Assembly (NCBI GenBank): GCA_004431415.1
Contig: QPMI01000579.1
Coordinates: 157,077-221,076 of the forward strand
Length of the DNA: 64,000 nt
Origin: Cyanophora paradoxa
Lineage: Eukaryota > Glaucocystophyceae > Cyanophorales > Cyanophoraceae
Direction of reading: 5' to 3'
Of this stretch, positions 62,570-64,000 are shown one piece after another; position 1 is the stretch's first letter, and each line of letters starts with the position of its first letter. Made by a program: the position numbers and the translations under genes. The notes beneath the pieces are model-generated. The model was not told the DNA's origin. It searched no databases and saw only the letters and a list, made by a program, of their open reading frames with translations.

Positions 62570-63060
62570 TTAACTGTAGCAGCATAGCTAGTTCTACAGT
62601 ATACATGTTGCCAACATGTTCTAGTGTGACTAGTACTAGTACTTCTAGATCTGCGTCGACGTCGACCGTCGGACGTCCTTGATCATGATCATGAGCTCTT
62701 CTACTCGGAGACTACTCCTTCGAAAAATTCTCCTCGTGCTCGTTCTCCTTATCTTTTGCGTTCTTCTAGATCTGATCGTGTCCCTTCTCGTGATCCCTCT
62801 TGATTCTGTATTTTGTGCTACTCAGTGACTTTACTGTATCTTTGATTTGTGATTGCTTTGTTGTCCTTAATATCACTACCTACGGGGGGTTCGCCCCACC
62901 GTAGTCTCTCAAAAAAAAAAATACTAGTACTCAGTGACTACTACGAGTAGGCTAGTACGTTACTGCATGTACTAGTATACAAAGCCTCGCAGGGACTCGC
63001 TTGTACAAAGCCTTTCGAATTCGGACATCGGACCGGGCGGAGCTCGGTCCACTCCGCTCT
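62570..63060. other. Dyad-rich spacer flanking the truncated retroelement
   Basis: Apart from 62693-62921, this region resembles 36450-36930: ACATGTT-GCC-AACATGT, TAGTACTAGTACT, TGATCATGATCA, and ACTCAGTGACT at about 62930. No gene recognised. Confidence 0.6.
62693..62921 (+). mobile_element. 5'-truncated copy of the same retroelement 3' end
   Basis: Matches the reverse complement of 60932-61130: GAGCTCTTCTACTC, the RARSPYLLR...RDPS-stop codons, 3' UTR, hairpin and A11 (62911-62921). Relative to the other copy it has small insertions: AGATCT at 62768-62773 (giving TCT-AGA-TCT), about 8 bp in CTCAGTGAC near 62824, and short ones near 62712-62732. The two copies form a long inverted repeat around the zinc-finger frame. 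Confidence 0.75.
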
Positions 63061-63180
63061 CTGAAATGCATGATTCTAGACTCTTAGAGTGTGCGAGTCT
63101 GCAGCTGTGGCCATGGCCAGCGCGGCTGCGCATGCCGCAACGCGATCGCGAGGGGCCCGCCGGGCCCGCCGGGCCAGGGG

Positions 63181-64000
63181 CTACACGAAGAGGAGGGCCG
63201 AGAGGCGCTTGCGGCCGGCGACGGAGACCGGGTGGCTCGCTCCCAGCGCCTCAAACACCTGCTGCCCGCGTCGGGCGCGGGGGGGAGGCGGCCTGCAGTT
63301 GCGCATGCATGTGCGGGGCGGGCGCGCGCCTTCAGGAGGAGTTTCTTGGCCGCCTGGTCGTTCCAGCCCTTCCCTTTCTTCACGAGCTCCAGCGCCGTCT
63401 CTGTGCAAGGGGCATCCGATCGTGCCCAGGGAGCGCGGGTAACGAGGGGTACGGGCGCGGACCGACGGCCTTCTCGGCGCTGCCCGTGAGAAAAAGGGCG
63501 ACCGCCAAGCGGTACCGCGCCTCGTGGTTCCCCGCGTTCCCCGCCACCGTCCCCTGGGGGTACGGGTGTCGGGAGGGGCGGCAGGGGTACAGGGCCCGGG
63601 GCGGCGCGCCTGGAGCTCGGAAAGCTGCCCGCGGAGCTTCACGACGTCCATCCCTGGGGGGAATTGAGCTTGCAGGGTGGTGCGGGAGACTTGCGGGGGG
63701 TACCGGCGGCGGCGGCGAGATCGGCGACGTCGACGGCGGCGATCGCGCGCGCGACCTGCCACGCTGCTCGGGGTACGGGATTAAACGGGGTACGGGGCGT
63801 CGCGCCTCGGGGGGCGTCTCGTTGTTCTGGGGCAGTTTGCGGAGGTTTGATGCGAGGCTGCGTCCGCTTTAGCAGAGGGGGGAGGGGCAGGGCGTAGGCG
63901 CCCCGGGGTACGCGCACGTGCGGGCGGCCTCGAGGTTCCCTTCGGCGATCGCGCACATCGCTGCGGGGCGGGCTCGGCGTCCCCGCGGCGGCCCGGGCGG
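63181..64000 (-). CDS. CnoX/YbbN-like thioredoxin-TPR co-chaperone, C-terminal part (5' end outside window)
   Basis: Seven exons fit in phase: 63918-63960, 63794-63857, 63704-63755, 63610-63653, 63463-63553, 63330-63400 and 63181-63258, ending TAG at 63181-63183. Joined, they give AMCAIAEGNLEAAR, LASNLRKLPQNNETPPEARR, VARAIAAVDVADLAAAAG, NHEARYRLAVALFLTGSAEK, LVKKGKGWNDQAAKKLLLK, VFEALGASHPVSVAGRKRL. Known: this is the C-terminal TPR region of bacterial CnoX (YbbN), with its A-R-Y-x-L-A, GW-x-D-x-A-x-K-x-L-L and F-x-x-LG blocks. That holdase hands clients to the chaperonin. A eukaryotic nuclear copy probably serves a mitochondrion or plastid (inference). The thioredoxin domain lies beyond the right edge. 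Introns are 36-71 bp, two of them GC-AG (63259-63329, 63554-63609). Confidence 0.8.

Larger units (their letters stand above)
60932..62570 (-). mobile_element. Poly(A) retroelement carrying a zinc-finger frame (LINE-like, apparently without reverse transcriptase)
   Basis: On the minus strand, coding frames are followed by a short 3' UTR, a hairpin (CTACGGGGGGTTCGCCCCAC then CGTAG), and TCTCT with a terminal A11 tract (T11 at 60932-60942). Known: LINE elements end this way. A 5'-truncated second copy of the same 3' end lies at 62693-62921 in the opposite orientation, which argues that the end is a mobile 3' terminus. No reverse transcriptase or endonuclease motifs are present, so this may be an ORF1-only, non-autonomous derivative. 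The 5' limit is uncertain. Confidence 0.6.

Noticed and set aside
63066-63872. 268-codon plus-strand frame at the right end
   Set aside because: It is Gly/Arg-rich with no family features and lies antisense to the exons of the CnoX-like gene, which show clear conserved blocks.

Overview
This window looks like nuclear DNA of a GC-rich unicellular eukaryote, most likely an alga or another protist. Reading frames are broken by very small introns (34 to about 100 bp; some reach about 260 bp). Donors are mostly GTGCGT/GTGCGC, with several GC-AG introns. There are no bacterial operons, ribosome binding sites, tRNA or rRNA genes that I can see. The lineage cannot be fixed from sequence alone.

Layout. 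(1) 1 to about 35.3 kb, minus strand: one giant gene, or possibly a few fused or adjacent genes, running off the left edge. It encodes a mosaic extracellular-type protein of about twenty cassettes. Each cassette is a short two-cysteine Ig-like domain followed by a concanavalin A-like (L-type lectin-like) beta-sandwich. Extra modules are an IPT/TIG domain, a pair of jelly-roll sugar-binding-like domains, a GON-like domain and runs of extra Ig-like domains. Between 16.6 and 34.9 kb the gene contains a 7.47-kb segment in two and a half nearly identical tandem copies. (2) 35.3 to 38.1 kb: no convincing gene. It holds a palindrome-rich spacer, an extreme-GC block, a 215-bp MITE with terminal inverted repeats, and an AT-rich patch with a possible foreign coding remnant. 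(3) 38.13 to 60.63 kb: a 22.5-kb array of eleven complex repeat units of 1.4 to 2.6 kb. Each unit has a conserved head with hairpins, several roughly 149-bp monomers that alternate between two types, an AT-rich stretch and a CCAG/CTGG-rich tail. (4) 60.9 to 62.9 kb: two convergent copies of a poly(A) retroelement, one carrying a C2H2 zinc-finger and Ser/Pro-rich reading frame. (5) 63.18 kb to the right edge, minus strand: the 3' end of a CnoX/YbbN-like thioredoxin-TPR chaperone gene, in seven exons.

The most unusual signal crosses all these compartments. When paralogous copies are compared by eye, small insertions repeatedly have the form X, reverse complement of X, X, usually with X = 3 nt, so a single trinucleotide becomes a 9-mer containing perfect palindromes. 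I found twelve 3-nt cases plus one 4-nt and one 2-nt case, in the giant gene, the satellite array and the retroelement. I know of no named class for this exact signature. The palindrome-rich spacers at 36.5-37.4 and 62.6-63.0 kb may be an advanced result of the same process.

Exon limits were derived by hand from frame continuity, splice sites and paralogue comparison. Those given to the base were checked; those called approximate were not.
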